DNA of 33,965 bases from Pirellulaceae bacterium (GCA_024102795.1 JAGFJK010000072.1:1-33965); one strand, 5' to 3'; counted from the stretch's first letter, positions 15,606 through 25,570 are shown. Notes: generated by a model from the letters alone, not told the origin. Translations and numbers: made by a program.

Positions 15606-18600
15606 GGCAAGCGGATGTCCCCTTGGCTGGCGCGGAAATCATACAGCCGGTCCTCGTCGCCGTCGTGGAACACGTCTTGTCCCAGGTCGCCCAGCAGCCA
15701 ATCGACCGCGGAATCCGCCAGTAACGTGCCGAGTCCCAAGGGGACGGCGGGACGGTTGCTGACCCAGGCGGCCAGGATCGCCCGCAAGGCGGCGTCGCTG
15801 GTCGTGTCGCCGACCGCCGACGCGTTGCCGCCGATCACCAGGTCGTTACCCGAATCGCCGCGCACCTGATCCAGTCCGTCACCTCCCAGCAGCACGTCGT
15901 GGCCCGCGCGGCCATACACGCGATCGCTGCCGGCGCCGCCCAGCAAGATGTCGTCCCCGTCGGAGCCGCTCAACGTATCGCCGCCCGCCGCGCCGATCAG
16001 CACGTCGTCGTCGGCTCCGCCATCGAGCTGGTCATCGCCGCTGCCGCCGTGCAGGTAGTCGTCGCCCGCCGCGCCCACCAGGTAGTCGTCGCCGCCGCCG
16101 CCAAACAAGATGTCGTTTCCGCCGCGACCAGTCACCTGGTCGTCGCCGTCGGTGGGCAATTCGACGGGAATGCCGCTGGCGTCCAGCAGGTTGCCGTCGC
16201 CGAAGAGTCGATTGTGGCCCTCGCCTCCCAGCACTCGGTCGCGGCCAGGCCCGCCAACCAGCAAGTCGTCCCCATCGGCGCCCGCCAGATAGTCGTTCCC
16301 CGCTTCCCCGTGAAACTCGACGGGAATCGGGTCGCCGTTGCCGTCCACGACGTGTCCGGCCACGACCACGTAATCGTCTCCGCCTTGAGCATAGACCAGC
16401 AGTTGCTGGAGCATCTGAGCGCCGCCAACCAGACCGAAATGCTGGGGCAGGAACGTGTTCTCGCCCGTCGCGTAGTTGTAGATCCGCAGTTTGACGCCGC
16501 CGTCGTTCCACAGCGTGAACGTGACCGACTCGCGGTCATCGGTCGTCCGCACGTACAGGTCGCCCACGTCCACGTTGTCGATGGGGCCCGAATCGTCGAC
16601 CAGGTGGAGCGTCTCGATATTCTGGAAGCTCACGTCCCGATGACTGGCCGATTGGGCGGTGCCGCCGATCGTATCCACCACGACCGGTCCCGTTACATCG
16701 GACATATCCAGGTTCAGCGTATCACCCACGGGAACCGCCGGATCGCCGCCGTCGATCTGGAGCGGCGTGTTGCGATCGGGCCGGATATCCGCCGCGGAGC
16801 CAAACGTGTCCTCGCCGTCGTCGCCATTCAGCTCAAGCAAGCTCAAGGCCCCTGGCGCGGCGGGCAAGGCCAGCACGTCGAACGTGTCGTTGCCGGCGCC
16901 ACCGTTGAAGGTCACCATTTGCAGGCCGGTAGCGCCATCGACCAGGTTGACCGTCAAGGCGTCGTTCTGGCCGTCGGCATTGACCGTCAAGTTCGTCTTG
17001 TTGGCGAAGTCCAGCGACAGCAGGTTGTCGAAGTCCAGCCGGGCCAGCCCGGCGATGCTCGCATCCCGCAACTCAATCAGGCTGGCGCCGCCCGTGGCGT
17101 TCACCGTCAATCCGGCGACCAACACGGTGTCGCGGAACGGGCCTTCGACACTGGTGAAGCTGAGCGCTTGCGAGTCGGTTTGCATCTGGGCCTCGTTCGC
17201 ACCCGGGCCCGGCGTGTAAATCTCGCTGGTCGCCGTGCCGTCCAGCAGCGTCAGGGCATCGTTGTCGGCGCCGCCGTCGTACGTGATCGGATTGGCGGGA
17301 GCGAACACGCCGCCCGGCGGATTGTGGATCACCAGCTCATCACGCCCCGCGTTCCCGTTGAAGGCGAGACCCGCCAGATTGACGAAGCTGACCGTGGGAC
17401 CATCCACGCCGTTGGTGCTCAGCACATAGCTGCCGTCCGACGCGGCCGTGGCGCTGACTGTCAGCGTATCGTCCAGTCCCGTGCCATCCACGGTCAGGTG
17501 GGCGTTATTGAGCGTGATCCGTTCGATCTCTGTATAGTTGACCGGCATGCGTCCGCCCGCCTGCAGCGAGGTGCCCGTATCGTTCACGGTGCCACCCAGG
17601 GCGTCGAATACCAGTTGATCGCCCGGCGCGACCGTGGGATCGTCCCCCTCAACGCTAATCCGAGTCACACCGTCGGGCGTGACATGGAACGTGTCGCCCG
17701 GCTGACCGGCCTCATGGCCACCCAGGATACTGAGCCGCTCCAGTTGGTCGTCGTAGTCGATGATCTCCGTCCCGCCTCGCCGGACCTGATCAATGGTGTC
17801 ATCCGACGAGCTGACATCGAACGCGTCCGACGCCGCGCCCCCGATGACCGTGGCCGTGTCCGTTCCGCTGGAACCGGAGTCCGCGATGGTGATCGCGCTG
17901 CCAATCGCGCCGCCTGGCGTATCACCGAGATGGATCAGGTACACGTCCCCACCGCCGGCGCCGTCCAGACTCAAGCCGCCCGTCCCCAGGCCATGGACCG
18001 TGATCGCGTCGACGTCGTCCGAACCAATCACCGCGACCGGCGCGGTGGTCACGGGGGTCGAGCGAAGCAGCCCGCCATTTACCAACACCTCGAGGTTGCC
18101 GCCGTTCAGCGACAGCTCGATCGTATCCGCCGCTCCGCCATCGTTGCCCGGCTGAGGCGGCGCGATCGGGCCGATGAACCGCAGGTTGGTGTTGATCTCG
18201 ATGGTGTTGTCGCCCGAAACGGTGATCGACACGGTGGCCATGTCGCTGCCTCCGTCGCCGTCGCTGATGGCATAGGTAAAGGTATCCACCAGCGACTCAC
18301 CAGGACCCAGTGACTGCAGCACGGCGCTGCCCGTGGGGTCGTAAGTAAAGCTGCCGTTGTCGCGGATCGTGACGGAACCTCCGAGCGTCGTGAAGTCCGT
18401 GGCCGACGTAACGAAGGCGTTGCCGTTCAGTTCGCTGACCAGCAGCGGGTCGCTGACGCCCCCCGCATCGCTGTCGTTGGCCAGAACGCCCGTGTTGAAA
18501 TAGAACGTGCCGGCCGCGTAGCGGTTGGCCGGTCCGCCGTCGACACTGGCCGGGAACGATCCGGCCGCGCCAAATCGTCCCCCGCCCACGAAGCTGATCG

Positions 18601-21600
18601 CGCCACCGCCGTTGGCCGTGGTCCAAACGGGAACGCCCCCGCCGGAGTTGCCGTTCAGTTCGCCAGCTCCGTATCCCTCCGCCACGATCGTCCCCTGGAA
18701 GCCGGCCGGCAGTCCCAACGGCACCGGCAAGGGCCGGAACCGGCTGCCCCCGATCAGCACGCCTGGATCGGACGGCGTGAAGACCAGCGTGGCCAGCGGC
18801 GCGGCCGTGTTCGCGCGATCGTAGACGCGGGCCGTGATGGTCCGGTTCAAGCCGTTTGAGCCGTCATCAAAGACTCCCAGGTGGCTGATGCCGATCGGTT
18901 CGTTGACATTGAAGTCCATGCCCAGCGAACCACCGAAGGCCTGGTTGCCCGCGGTTCCGCCCGGCACCAGATACGCGGTGGCGGAAGTCGCCAGCAGCGA
19001 CGACACGCTGAGCACGGAATTCTCGTCCGTCGCGTAGGCGTCGTCGCGGGCCACGGGCGGCGTGTTGCTCACGTCCACCTGCAGGCCGCTCATCGCCGTG
19101 GCCGTGCCGTCGCTGACCGTGATGCTGACCGAGTAGATCCCCTGGTCGGCGTAGGTGTGTTCCGCATTGGCCGACTTGAGCGTGGGCGTGTTGGGCGGCG
19201 ATCCCATCGTATCGAGGTCGACCGTCAACGTGCTGGCTTGCCCGTCACCCCAATCGATCGTGACCGTGTGGGTATCGTTGATGTCGATGTCGCTCAGTTG
19301 CACGATGTCCGCGATCGTCAACTGGACACCTTCCTGGGCCACTTGATTGCCGGCGGTGGAGGTGATCATCACGGCGTCGTTTTCGCCCGTGACGGTGATC
19401 GAGGCCACGGCCGTGTCGACGGCTCCGTTGGTGTCGACAACGGTGTACTGGAACGTATCCGTGGCTGTTTCACCCACGCCCAGGTATTCGAACTGGCCGT
19501 TGGGGTCATAGCCGAAACGGCCGTCGCCCACCAGTGTTGTGGCCAGGAACTGAGCCGGGATGGTCTGGCGGCCGAACGGATTACTGCCCGTGTTCTGCTG
19601 CCATTGGGCTTGGAAGTAGGCGCCGCCCCCGCCCTCGCCGAACAGGGCCTTGAATGCGTGCGGGCCGGCGGTCAGGCTCACGGCCGGGCCGGTCGTCTGC
19701 CCGCAGCAGGGCCGGTTGACGACCAGTTCGTTCGGGTCGTCGAAATCGCCGTCGTTGTTGATGTCGACATAGATCTGGCTGTTGTCGTCGCTGCGGGCCG
19801 TGAACTGGAACTGGGCCGTTTCGGGCACCAGCAGGAAACCCTCCCAGATGCCGCCAAGCTGATCGTTGCCGAGGTTCACTCCGACGCCGCCAAACGGGTT
19901 GCCGCTGGTGGCGCCCCGGTTGAGCACGCTGCCATCGCCGGAAGCGAATTCCGTACCCGCTCCGAAGTCGATCACCGTCGTGAACTGAGTGGCCGACGGC
20001 CGTAGCGACTCAAGCGGAGTGTTGTCCGTGGGGGCGCTGGCGTTCAGCAGCCATTCATCGAAGGTGAAGTTGAATCCGCCGTTGCTGCCGGGGTTATTCG
20101 TGTCGTAGTAGTTCCCGCGAAGCCCGCCAGCGACGTAGTTACCGGGCGAGGCGACGTCGTTGTAGAGCACCGTCGGAGGAATGATCACGCGCGCGCTCCC
20201 GGTGTCCGGTCCGGCATAGGATGCCTGCATGGCGGCGCCGCCGGTGCCCTGGTAGTAGCCGACGGCGATGTCGTGCAGTCCCGGCGCCAGCATCACCGAA
20301 CCGCTGCGATTGGTCGCTCCCTGCGACTTGTTGTTGTTGACCACCGGCTGTCCATTGATGAACAGCACCGATCCATCGTCGCTGCGCGTCGTGAACGTGT
20401 ACGTGCCGCCGCTGGTAATCTGGATCTTGCCGCTCCAACTGGCCGCCAACTGTTCGCCGTCCATGTCCGCCGCCAGGCCCAGGTCATTGAACAGGCCCTG
20501 CCAGACGGGGACCGTGGTGCTGGTGAAGCCGCCGCGGTCCAGGACGGAACCGTTTCCCTGGTTCACCTCCGTCCCGGCGCCGAAGTCGACGCGGGGCGTG
20601 ATCACGTCGGCGGCATCGCCGGTCGCCGACATGCCCAGTCGTTGCAGCACAAAGTCGCTGGCGCCCGAGGCGACGTAGGGAGTCAGGGGCAGAAACAGCA
20701 GGTTCGAATTGGTCGTCCGGCTGCCGACCAGGTCGGTACTGTCGTCCAGATCCAGGTACTGGCCGTCCAAGCCTCCTCCCAGGCGCGTATTGTCGACGGG
20801 CAACGTCACCAGGCCCGATGTGGCGCCGGTATTCACGGCCGAGACGCCGAGTCCGTTGGAGGTATCCGGATCGGTGTCGTTGGCCAGTACGCCGGCGGCC
20901 GCCGTCAGGCTGAGCGTGCCGCTTTCGCTGACGATGTACGCTCCCGGGAGCGGCGGAGTGGGATCGTCGTTCGTGGTGGGCGCGTCGTTTTCGCCGAACA
21001 CGTAGACCTCCACCGTGGCCGTGTTCGAATTGACCGTGCCGTCGTGGATCACATAGGTGAAGGTGTCGCGGCGCGACTCGCCATCGGCCAGGCCGTCGAA
21101 GACCCCGTTGGTGTCGTAGGCGAACGTGCCGTCGGATTGGACCGTGACCAGGGCGCCGCTGGCCAGGGCGATCTGCGTGTTGACGTTGCCGCCGGAAGCG
21201 TTGACCTGGGACACGGTCAGCGTGTCGTTGGCGTCGATATCGCTGTCGGCGCCGTTGCCGTTATTGTTCAGCAAGTTGCCGCTGAGCGTGCCGCTCTCAC
21301 CCACGTTGAAGCGGTCGTTGACGGCCACCGGCGCGTCGTTCAATCCGGTCAGGTGGATGGTGACCGTGGAGGAATCCGTGGGCGAGCTGAAGTTGCCAGG
21401 GTTGGCGGACTCGAGCAAGATGCCTAACCTTCCGTTCTGCAGCAGGCTGAAGTCCGTGCTGTTGGTGAAGCTGCCGAACGCTCCGCTGGCGATCGAGATT
21501 TCCCCCGAGTGGCCGCCGGCTCCTTGATAGTAAAACGCATCCAGCTCCAGGATATCGCCGGCGGCCACCGTGAACGTGCCCACCGTCTGGTTGTGCCCCG

Positions 21601-23098
21601 TGCTTCCACTGAACCCGATCACCGTGTCGCCCGGCGTGAAGGCGCCACTGACCTGGTCGCCGCGAGCGGTAAAGCCGGCATAGCCCGGCGCGGAGCCGGC
21701 GAACGCCTCGGTCAGCTCGATGCTTCGGCCGTCATCGCTGCCTAGCGAGATCGTGTACGTTCCGGCGGACGTGAATTGCAGGTACGTTCGAGCTCGAATG
21801 CTGTAGTCGTTCGGCCCGTTGAAAGGACCGCCACCGCCGCCGGGCCCGTTGTTGTTGATGGAATTGATGGCCCGATTCACCGCGAAGTCGCCGCCGCCAG
21901 AATAATCGTAGCTGATTTCGGTATCGGAGGTGTTGTTGACCACGTTGAATCCGGCCACCGATCCCGTGGGGCCCGCACCGCCATCCAGGGCCGTCCACAG
22001 GTTCAGCCAGTTCGCCGTGCTGGTGCCGGGATTGGTGCCGCTGGTATTCACCACCTGGACGCGCATCAGGCCGTCCGGCGGAATCGCGTTGGTGATCGTG
22101 TAGTCGAAAGTGTCCTGAGCGGAATCGCCATCGTCCAGGGACTGGATGGCGATCGAGCCGCTGGGGTTGTAATGGAACGTGCCATCGCCGTTCACCGTTA
22201 CCAGCGCGCCCAGAGCACTGGTCGCATCGGCGACCACCAGCGAAATCGGAGCCTGGCTGAGGTCGTTGGCGAACAGGCTGGCGGTCGAGCCGGGATCGAC
22301 CACGGCCAGCGGCGTGTTCTCGTCGGTCGCCCCCGTATCTGCGATGGCCAGCAGGTTGGTGAAGAACTCCAGTTCACCCAGCGCGTGCTGCGAGCCGTTG
22401 ACCGACGACGTCGCCAGGTAGCGGAACATCTTGTAGGGCGCCGGGGCGGGATAGTCGGTCCCCGCGTCGAATCTCAGGGTGCGATTCTCCGGACTACCTC
22501 CGAAGTTGTCGAACACCGAGTCGCCAGGCACGTCGTATGAAAAGATGTTGGTCCAGGCGATCCCGTCGTCGGAGCCCTGGATGGCCCAGCGATCGGGGTC
22601 TCGGCTGATGCCCGAATCATTGTCCGAGGTGATAGTGAAGTACGACAGGATGATTCCATGATTGGGATCGGAACCGGCCAGCAGCGTCTGGCGGAAGTCC
22701 GCTCCGACGTGCACTCCGTCGCCGGCGTCGGCGCTGTTGCAGCACCACTTGTTGCTGCCGGACCCCGCCAGGTTGTCGAACACGTTGAACGAGAACTCGC
22801 CGCCGCCAAAACCGGGTTCGTCGTCGGCGAAGAACACGGCGTCGAATCCCGCCAGGTCCGTCGGAATGTTGACGGGCGGATGCACGTAGCTGCCCTCCAC
22901 CCCGTTGTTGGCCAGGTCGGTCAGGTCGTTGCCGAGCATGCCGACGTTGCCCAGGTCGGCGACCAGCAGGCGGCGGTCCTCCAGGGCCTCAAAAGCCCGT
23001 CCCCGCAGCCTTGCCGGCGGGCGGCGACGTCGGAGCTGCTGTGATTTGGAGCCGGAGAGTGCGCGGCGCAGTGTCGTCAGGTGGCGGGAAGCGGACAT
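15602..23098 (-). CDS. Giant secreted LEDRRLL-type protein with PA14, cadherin/VCBS-like, PKD and RTX-type repeats
   Basis: This 2,498-residue protein is probably surface-located or secreted. The basic N-terminus contains LEDRRLL (39-45), the motif found at the start of many large exported planctomycete proteins. A discoidin-like region (about 100-245) follows. Next are VCBS/cadherin-like modules with NDAP and VNDxF motifs (near 255-345, 590-700 and 703-760). Two PA14-like modules come next, at about 770-970 (TFTTRSDDGSVLFING) and 990-1180 (FTARSDDNSQIYVDIN). A PKD-like module (about 1250-1335, WGDG and YSVSITVSDG) and further VCBS modules follow. Then comes a long beta-repeat region, and hemolysin-type calcium-binding nonapeptides (GGxGxDxLxG) at about 2255-2420. 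Adhesion or carbohydrate binding is the likely role. AAGGAAA lies seven bases before the ATG. No sortase or dockerin signal is seen. Confidence 0.9.
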   Translation of the reverse strand: MSASRHLTTLRRALSGSKSQQLRRRRPPARLRGRAFEALEDRRLLVADLGNVGMLGNDLTDLANNGVEGSYVHPPVNIPTDLAGFDAVFFADDEPGFGGGEFSFNVFDNLAGSGSNKWCCNSADAGDGVHVGADFRQTLLAGSDPNHGIILSYFTITSDNDSGISRDPDRWAIQGSDDGIAWTNIFSYDVPGDSVFDNFGGSPENRTLRFDAGTDYPAPAPYKMFRYLATSSVNGSQHALGELEFFTNLLAIADTGATDENTPLAVVDPGSTASLFANDLSQAPISLVVADATSALGALVTVNGDGTFHYNPSGSIAIQSLDDGDSAQDTFDYTITNAIPPDGLMRVQVVNTSGTNPGTSTANWLNLWTALDGGAGPTGSVAGFNVVNNTSDTEISYDYSGGGDFAVNRAINSINNNGPGGGGGPFNGPNDYSIRARTYLQFTSAGTYTISLGSDDGRSIELTEAFAGSAPGYAGFTARGDQVSGAFTPGDTVIGFSGSTGHNQTVGTFTVAAGDILELDAFYYQGAGGHSGEISIASGAFGSFTNSTDFSLLQNGRLGILLESANPGNFSSPTDSSTVTIHLTGLNDAPVAVNDRFNVGESGTLSGNLLNNNGNGADSDIDANDTLTVSQVNASGGNVNTQIALASGALVTVQSDGTFAYDTNGVFDGLADGESRRDTFTYVIHDGTVNSNTATVEVYVFGENDAPTTNDDPTPPLPGAYIVSESGTLSLTAAAGVLANDTDPDTSNGLGVSAVNTGATSGLVTLPVDNTRLGGGLDGQYLDLDDSTDLVGSRTTNSNLLFLPLTPYVASGASDFVLQRLGMSATGDAADVITPRVDFGAGTEVNQGNGSVLDRGGFTSTTVPVWQGLFNDLGLAADMDGEQLAASWSGKIQITSGGTYTFTTRSDDGSVLFINGQPVVNNNKSQGATNRSGSVMLAPGLHDIAVGYYQGTGGAAMQASYAGPDTGSARVIIPPTVLYNDVASPGNYVAGGLRGNYYDTNNPGSNGGFNFTFDEWLLNASAPTDNTPLESLRPSATQFTTVIDFGAGTEFASGDGSVLNRGATSGNPFGGVGVNLGNDQLGGIWEGFLLVPETAQFQFTARSDDNSQIYVDINNDGDFDDPNELVVNRPCCGQTTGPAVSLTAGPHAFKALFGEGGGGAYFQAQWQQNTGSNPFGRQTIPAQFLATTLVGDGRFGYDPNGQFEYLGVGETATDTFQYTVVDTNGAVDTAVASITVTGENDAVMITSTAGNQVAQEGVQLTIADIVQLSDIDINDTHTVTIDWGDGQASTLTVDLDTMGSPPNTPTLKSANAEHTYADQGIYSVSITVSDGTATAMSGLQVDVSNTPPVARDDAYATDENSVLSVSSLLATSATAYLVPGGTAGNQAFGGSLGMDFNVNEPIGISHLGVFDDGSNGLNRTITARVYDRANTAAPLATLVFTPSDPGVLIGGSRFRPLPVPLGLPAGFQGTIVAEGYGAGELNGNSGGGVPVWTTANGGGAISFVGGGRFGAAGSFPASVDGGPANRYAAGTFYFNTGVLANDSDAGGVSDPLLVSELNGNAFVTSATDFTTLGGSVTIRDNGSFTYDPTGSAVLQSLGPGESLVDTFTYAISDGDGGSDMATVSITVSGDNTIEINTNLRFIGPIAPPQPGNDGGAADTIELSLNGGNLEVLVNGGLLRSTPVTTAPVAVIGSDDVDAITVHGLGTGGLSLDGAGGGDVYLIHLGDTPGGAIGSAITIADSGSSGTDTATVIGGAASDAFDVSSSDDTIDQVRRGGTEIIDYDDQLERLSILGGHEAGQPGDTFHVTPDGVTRISVEGDDPTVAPGDQLVFDALGGTVNDTGTSLQAGGRMPVNYTEIERITLNNAHLTVDGTGLDDTLTVSATAASDGSYVLSTNGVDGPTVSFVNLAGLAFNGNAGRDELVIHNPPGGVFAPANPITYDGGADNDALTLLDGTATSEIYTPGPGANEAQMQTDSQALSFTSVEGPFRDTVLVAGLTVNATGGASLIELRDASIAGLARLDFDNLLSLDFANKTNLTVNADGQNDALTVNLVDGATGLQMVTFNGGAGNDTFDVLALPAAPGALSLLELNGDDGEDTFGSAADIRPDRNTPLQIDGGDPAVPVGDTLNLDMSDVTGPVVVDTIGGTAQSASHRDVSFQNIETLHLVDDSGPIDNVDVGDLYVRTTDDRESVTFTLWNDGGVKLRIYNYATGENTFLPQHFGLVGGAQMLQQLLVYAQGGDDYVVVAGHVVDGNGDPIPVEFHGEAGNDYLAGADGDDLLVGGPGRDRVLGGEGHNRLFGDGNLLDASGIPVELPTDGDDQVTGRGGNDILFGGGGDDYLVGAAGDDYLHGGSGDDQLDGGADDDVLIGAAGGDTLSGSDGDDILLGGAGSDRVYGRAGHDVLLGGDGLDQVRGDSGNDLVIGGNASAVGDTTSDAALRAILAAWVSNRPAVPLGLGTLLADSAVDWLLGDLGQDVFHDGDEDRLYDFRASQGDIRLP

Positions 23099-23464
23099 GG
23101 CAGTTTCCTTTCGTAGTGCGGACCAGGGTGCGGTCGGCGTTCAGACCGCACGGATGAACGGTCGTTCGGCAGGCGAAATTGGGCGAGGCTGCCGTAGGGG
23201 GGACGGCGAGTGGGGCGGGGCGTCCGAGCAAACAAATGGGCGATGTTTCTCTTTGGACGGCTCCCGCTTTCGACATCAGTCACGATGAATTGCCGTCCGA
23301 ATCGCGAGCGAGGAAATCGGCCTGACGCCTTTCCCCACTCAAGCTTCGGGCTACATCTATCCCCAAAGGGGCGCAGTCCAACTATTAAAGTCAAGATTTG
23401 CCGATTATGCAAGCCTTGCGGACTGGGCCAATCAACGGGCCCCGATGCCTTTGATTTAGCCGCT

Positions 23465-23686
23465 AATCCCGCCGGCTTGCCCGGCGGATTATTCGGTTTC
23501 TCGCTAACGCTGCTACGCTACGACGGAGCAACGCCGGACGAGCCGGCGGAGTTTGCGTGCCAGGGCGCTCGCCACCACGTAGGAGAAGCCGAACAAACCG
23601 CGGGGCAAGCCCGCGGGATTGGAGGGTGGGCTCGTCGCCTTGTGTCGTGGGAAGCCGAACGATCCGCCGGACAAGCCGGCGGGATT
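23465..23686. repeat. Three REP-like hairpins, CCGCCGG-CAAG-CCGGCGG family
   Basis: Copies lie at 23465-23496 (inverted), 23585-23620 and 23651-23686. The direct copies share GAAGCCGAAC, a 7-bp stem around a five-base loop ending CAAG (CCGCCGG/CCGGCGG or CCGCGGG/CCCGCGG), and GGGATT. The second copy has compensatory changes on both sides of the stem, which suggests that structure is conserved. The whole region 23099-23851 upstream of the giant gene has no convincing gene. Confidence 0.8.
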
Positions 23687-23716
23687 CGAAAGCGAAGGCG
23701 GTCGATCGAATCAAGA

Positions 23717-23851
23717 GGGTCAGGCCTCTTTGCCTCTTGGGAACTGGGTTGAACCGCTCGTGCGCAGACTCAGTTTGGAATCAACCGTGCGTCCGCGTGG
23801 CCGTCTGAGAGTCCGACCTGTGCCCCACAGACATACCAAAGAGGCCTGCCC
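23717..23851. repeat. Inverted REP pair, GGTCAGGCCTCTTTG family
   Basis: GGGTCAGGCCTCTTTG (23717-23732) and CAAAGAGGCCTGCCC (23837-23851) are inverted copies with one mismatch, about 100 bp apart. The right copy touches the left terminal repeat of the IS element. Confidence 0.7.
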
Positions 23852-23867
23852 CGAATGGCACTTCCGC
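23852..23867. repeat. IS left terminal inverted repeat
   Basis: CGAATGGCACTTCCGC is the exact reverse complement of 25555-25570. Confidence 0.88.
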
Positions 23868-24009
23868 ACTTTTTCCGGTTTTTTCCGCCGGTGCGCGCAG
23901 CGTCGATAGCCGCGCAGGGCGCGCGGATTCGATTTTTTGATTTCTGCCGCGTCGGAACCGCATTCCAGGTTTTGGCGAAACCCCTTGGTCGTTATGATGA
24001 CACGCGGCG

Positions 24010-24057
24010 GGACCTTCCTTGGGTGGTGTGGTACCATATTAAGGCCAAGGAAGGTCC
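24010..24057 (+). promoter_or_regulatory. Perfect 13-bp hairpin abutting the transposase start codon
   Basis: GGACCTTCCTTGG (24010-24022) pairs perfectly with CCAAGGAAGGTCC (24045-24057) across a 22-nt loop. The right arm contains the only ribosome binding site (AAGGAAGG) and ends exactly at the base before the ATG at 24058. Any transcript covering both arms would hide the site. A possible promoter upstream has TATGAT at about 23994-23999. Confidence 0.75.
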
Positions 24058-25539
24058 ATGCCTTTTACCACATCAGTCCGGTTTGCCGCATCATCATTTT
24101 CGATCTTCAAACGCTCGATGATGCAGGATGACAAGTTGCCGCTGAGCGACGTCATCGATGACCAGCAATTTGCCGCCGCGTTTGAACAACATGGCATCGA
24201 CTTCGGCAACGGGGAGGGTGACGTCTATACGCCCGCGATCACGCTGTGGGGCCTGGTCTCCCAGGTGTTCTTTTCCGGTGCACAACGCAGCACCAAGGCG
24301 GCCGTGACTCGAATCAGTTCGCTGTTGGTATCGCTCGGACGCGTCGTGTGCAGTTCCAACAATGGGGCCTACTGCAAGGCGCGAATGAAGATCTCCAGCG
24401 CCGTGGTGCGGACCATCGCGACGAATATCGCCGAGAGCGCCGAGCGACGGTTGTTGGAGCATCAGCAGGCATCGGACGGTTTCGAGCGGCTGGCCAACGC
24501 TCCGCCCCATGTGGCCGCCATCCAGGCGGGGCCAACGACGGGTCGATTGATTCTGGTCGATGGTTTCACGGTGACGGCGGCCGATACCGAGGAGAATCAG
24601 GCGGAGTATCCGCAGAATCCTGCCCAAGAGGCAGGGTTAGGCTTTCCACTGTTGCGGTGCGTGTGCCTGATTTCCCTCGTAACCGGGATGCTCATTGACT
24701 TGGCGGAAGGTCCATTCAGTGGCAAGGAAACAGGGGAAACCGCCCTGCTTTGGAAGCTGCTCGTCCATCTCCGACCGGGCGACATTCTGATTGCCGACCG
24801 CTACTACTGCACTTACTGGATTCTGGCCGCCTGCCGCCTCCGCGGCGTGCATGTCGTCATGCGGAATCATCACAAACGGGACGATGAGCCAGTCGACGCC
24901 AGGCAGATCAGCAAGCATGAGCGCATCGCGACATGGAACCGGCCGGCGCGACCCAAGTGGATGTCGGAGGAGGAGTACGCCGAAATGCCCCGTTCGCTGA
25001 CGGTGCGTTTGGTCGACGTCAACGTGGAGACGCCGGGGAGCCGCACTCGCAGCCTCACCGTCACCACGACGCTTCTCGACCACAAGCTCTACTCTCGTGA
25101 GTGGATTGCCTCCGTTTATGGCGGTCGCTGGACGGTGGAACTCGACATCCGAAGTATCAAGTGCTCGCTGGGAATGGAAATCCTGCGCGCCAAGACGCCT
25201 GACATGGTCCGAACCGAGCTCTGGTCGTGCCTGCTCGCCTACAACCTGATCCGTCAGAAGATGCTGGAGCATGCCGTCGCCGACGGCCGAAGTCCTCGTT
25301 CCCTGAGCTTCACAGCCACACTGCAGTTGTTGGCCACGAACTGGCTGCTGTCTGCCGTCATCGGACGCACCAGCGAACTGCTCCAGTTGCAACGTCAGAC
25401 GGTCCTCAGCCAGAAGGCAGGACATCGGCCAGGACGGACTGAGCCACGTGCCAACAAGCGCCGACCAAAGGTGCTCGCGCTGTTGACGCAGCCGAGACGC
25501 GCCGCGATCGAGGAGTTGCTCGTCGGCGCCCATGCGTAA
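24058..25539 (+). CDS. IS4-family DDE transposase
   Basis: The transposase has 493 residues and is apparently intact. The DDE triad is readable: first Asp in LILVDGFTV (about 170), second in DILIADRYYC (about 246), and the Glu in YGGRWTVELDIRSIK (about 361-375). This last motif fits the IS4 signature Y-(2)-R-(3)-E-(6)-K exactly. An N-terminal helical domain precedes the catalytic core. The ATG at 24058 follows AAGGAAGG by four bases; a second in-frame Met pair at 24118 could also serve. The start is controlled by the hairpin at 24010-24057. Confidence 0.93.
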   Translation: MPFTTSVRFAASSFSIFKRSMMQDDKLPLSDVIDDQQFAAAFEQHGIDFGNGEGDVYTPAITLWGLVSQVFFSGAQRSTKAAVTRISSLLVSLGRVVCSSNNGAYCKARMKISSAVVRTIATNIAESAERRLLEHQQASDGFERLANAPPHVAAIQAGPTTGRLILVDGFTVTAADTEENQAEYPQNPAQEAGLGFPLLRCVCLISLVTGMLIDLAEGPFSGKETGETALLWKLLVHLRPGDILIADRYYCTYWILAACRLRGVHVVMRNHHKRDDEPVDARQISKHERIATWNRPARPKWMSEEEYAEMPRSLTVRLVDVNVETPGSRTRSLTVTTTLLDHKLYSREWIASVYGGRWTVELDIRSIKCSLGMEILRAKTPDMVRTELWSCLLAYNLIRQKMLEHAVADGRSPRSLSFTATLQLLATNWLLSAVIGRTSELLQLQRQTVLSQKAGHRPGRTEPRANKRRPKVLALLTQPRRAAIEELLVGAHA

Positions 25540-25554
25540 GTCTTTTCGTGACAA

Positions 25555-25570
25555 GCGGAAGTGCCATTCG
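25555..25570. repeat. IS right terminal inverted repeat
   Basis: GCGGAAGTGCCATTCG is the exact reverse complement of 23852-23867 and lies 15 bp after the transposase stop. Confidence 0.88.

Larger units (their letters stand above)
23852..25570. mobile_element. IS4-family insertion sequence, 1,719 bp
   Basis: Perfect 16-bp terminal inverted repeats CGAATGGCACTTCCGC (23852-23867) and GCGGAAGTGCCATTCG (25555-25570) enclose a single transposase gene. The left end touches one REP family and the right end cuts into a copy of the GGTGTCAGGTACC repeat at 25570. No clear target-site duplication is visible, so the flanks may have rearranged after insertion. Confidence 0.88.

Noticed and set aside
15899-18313. 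804-codon plus-strand frame opposite the giant gene
   Set aside because: The repeats of the minus-strand protein force an open antisense frame; composition is Val/Arg/His-rich without domains.
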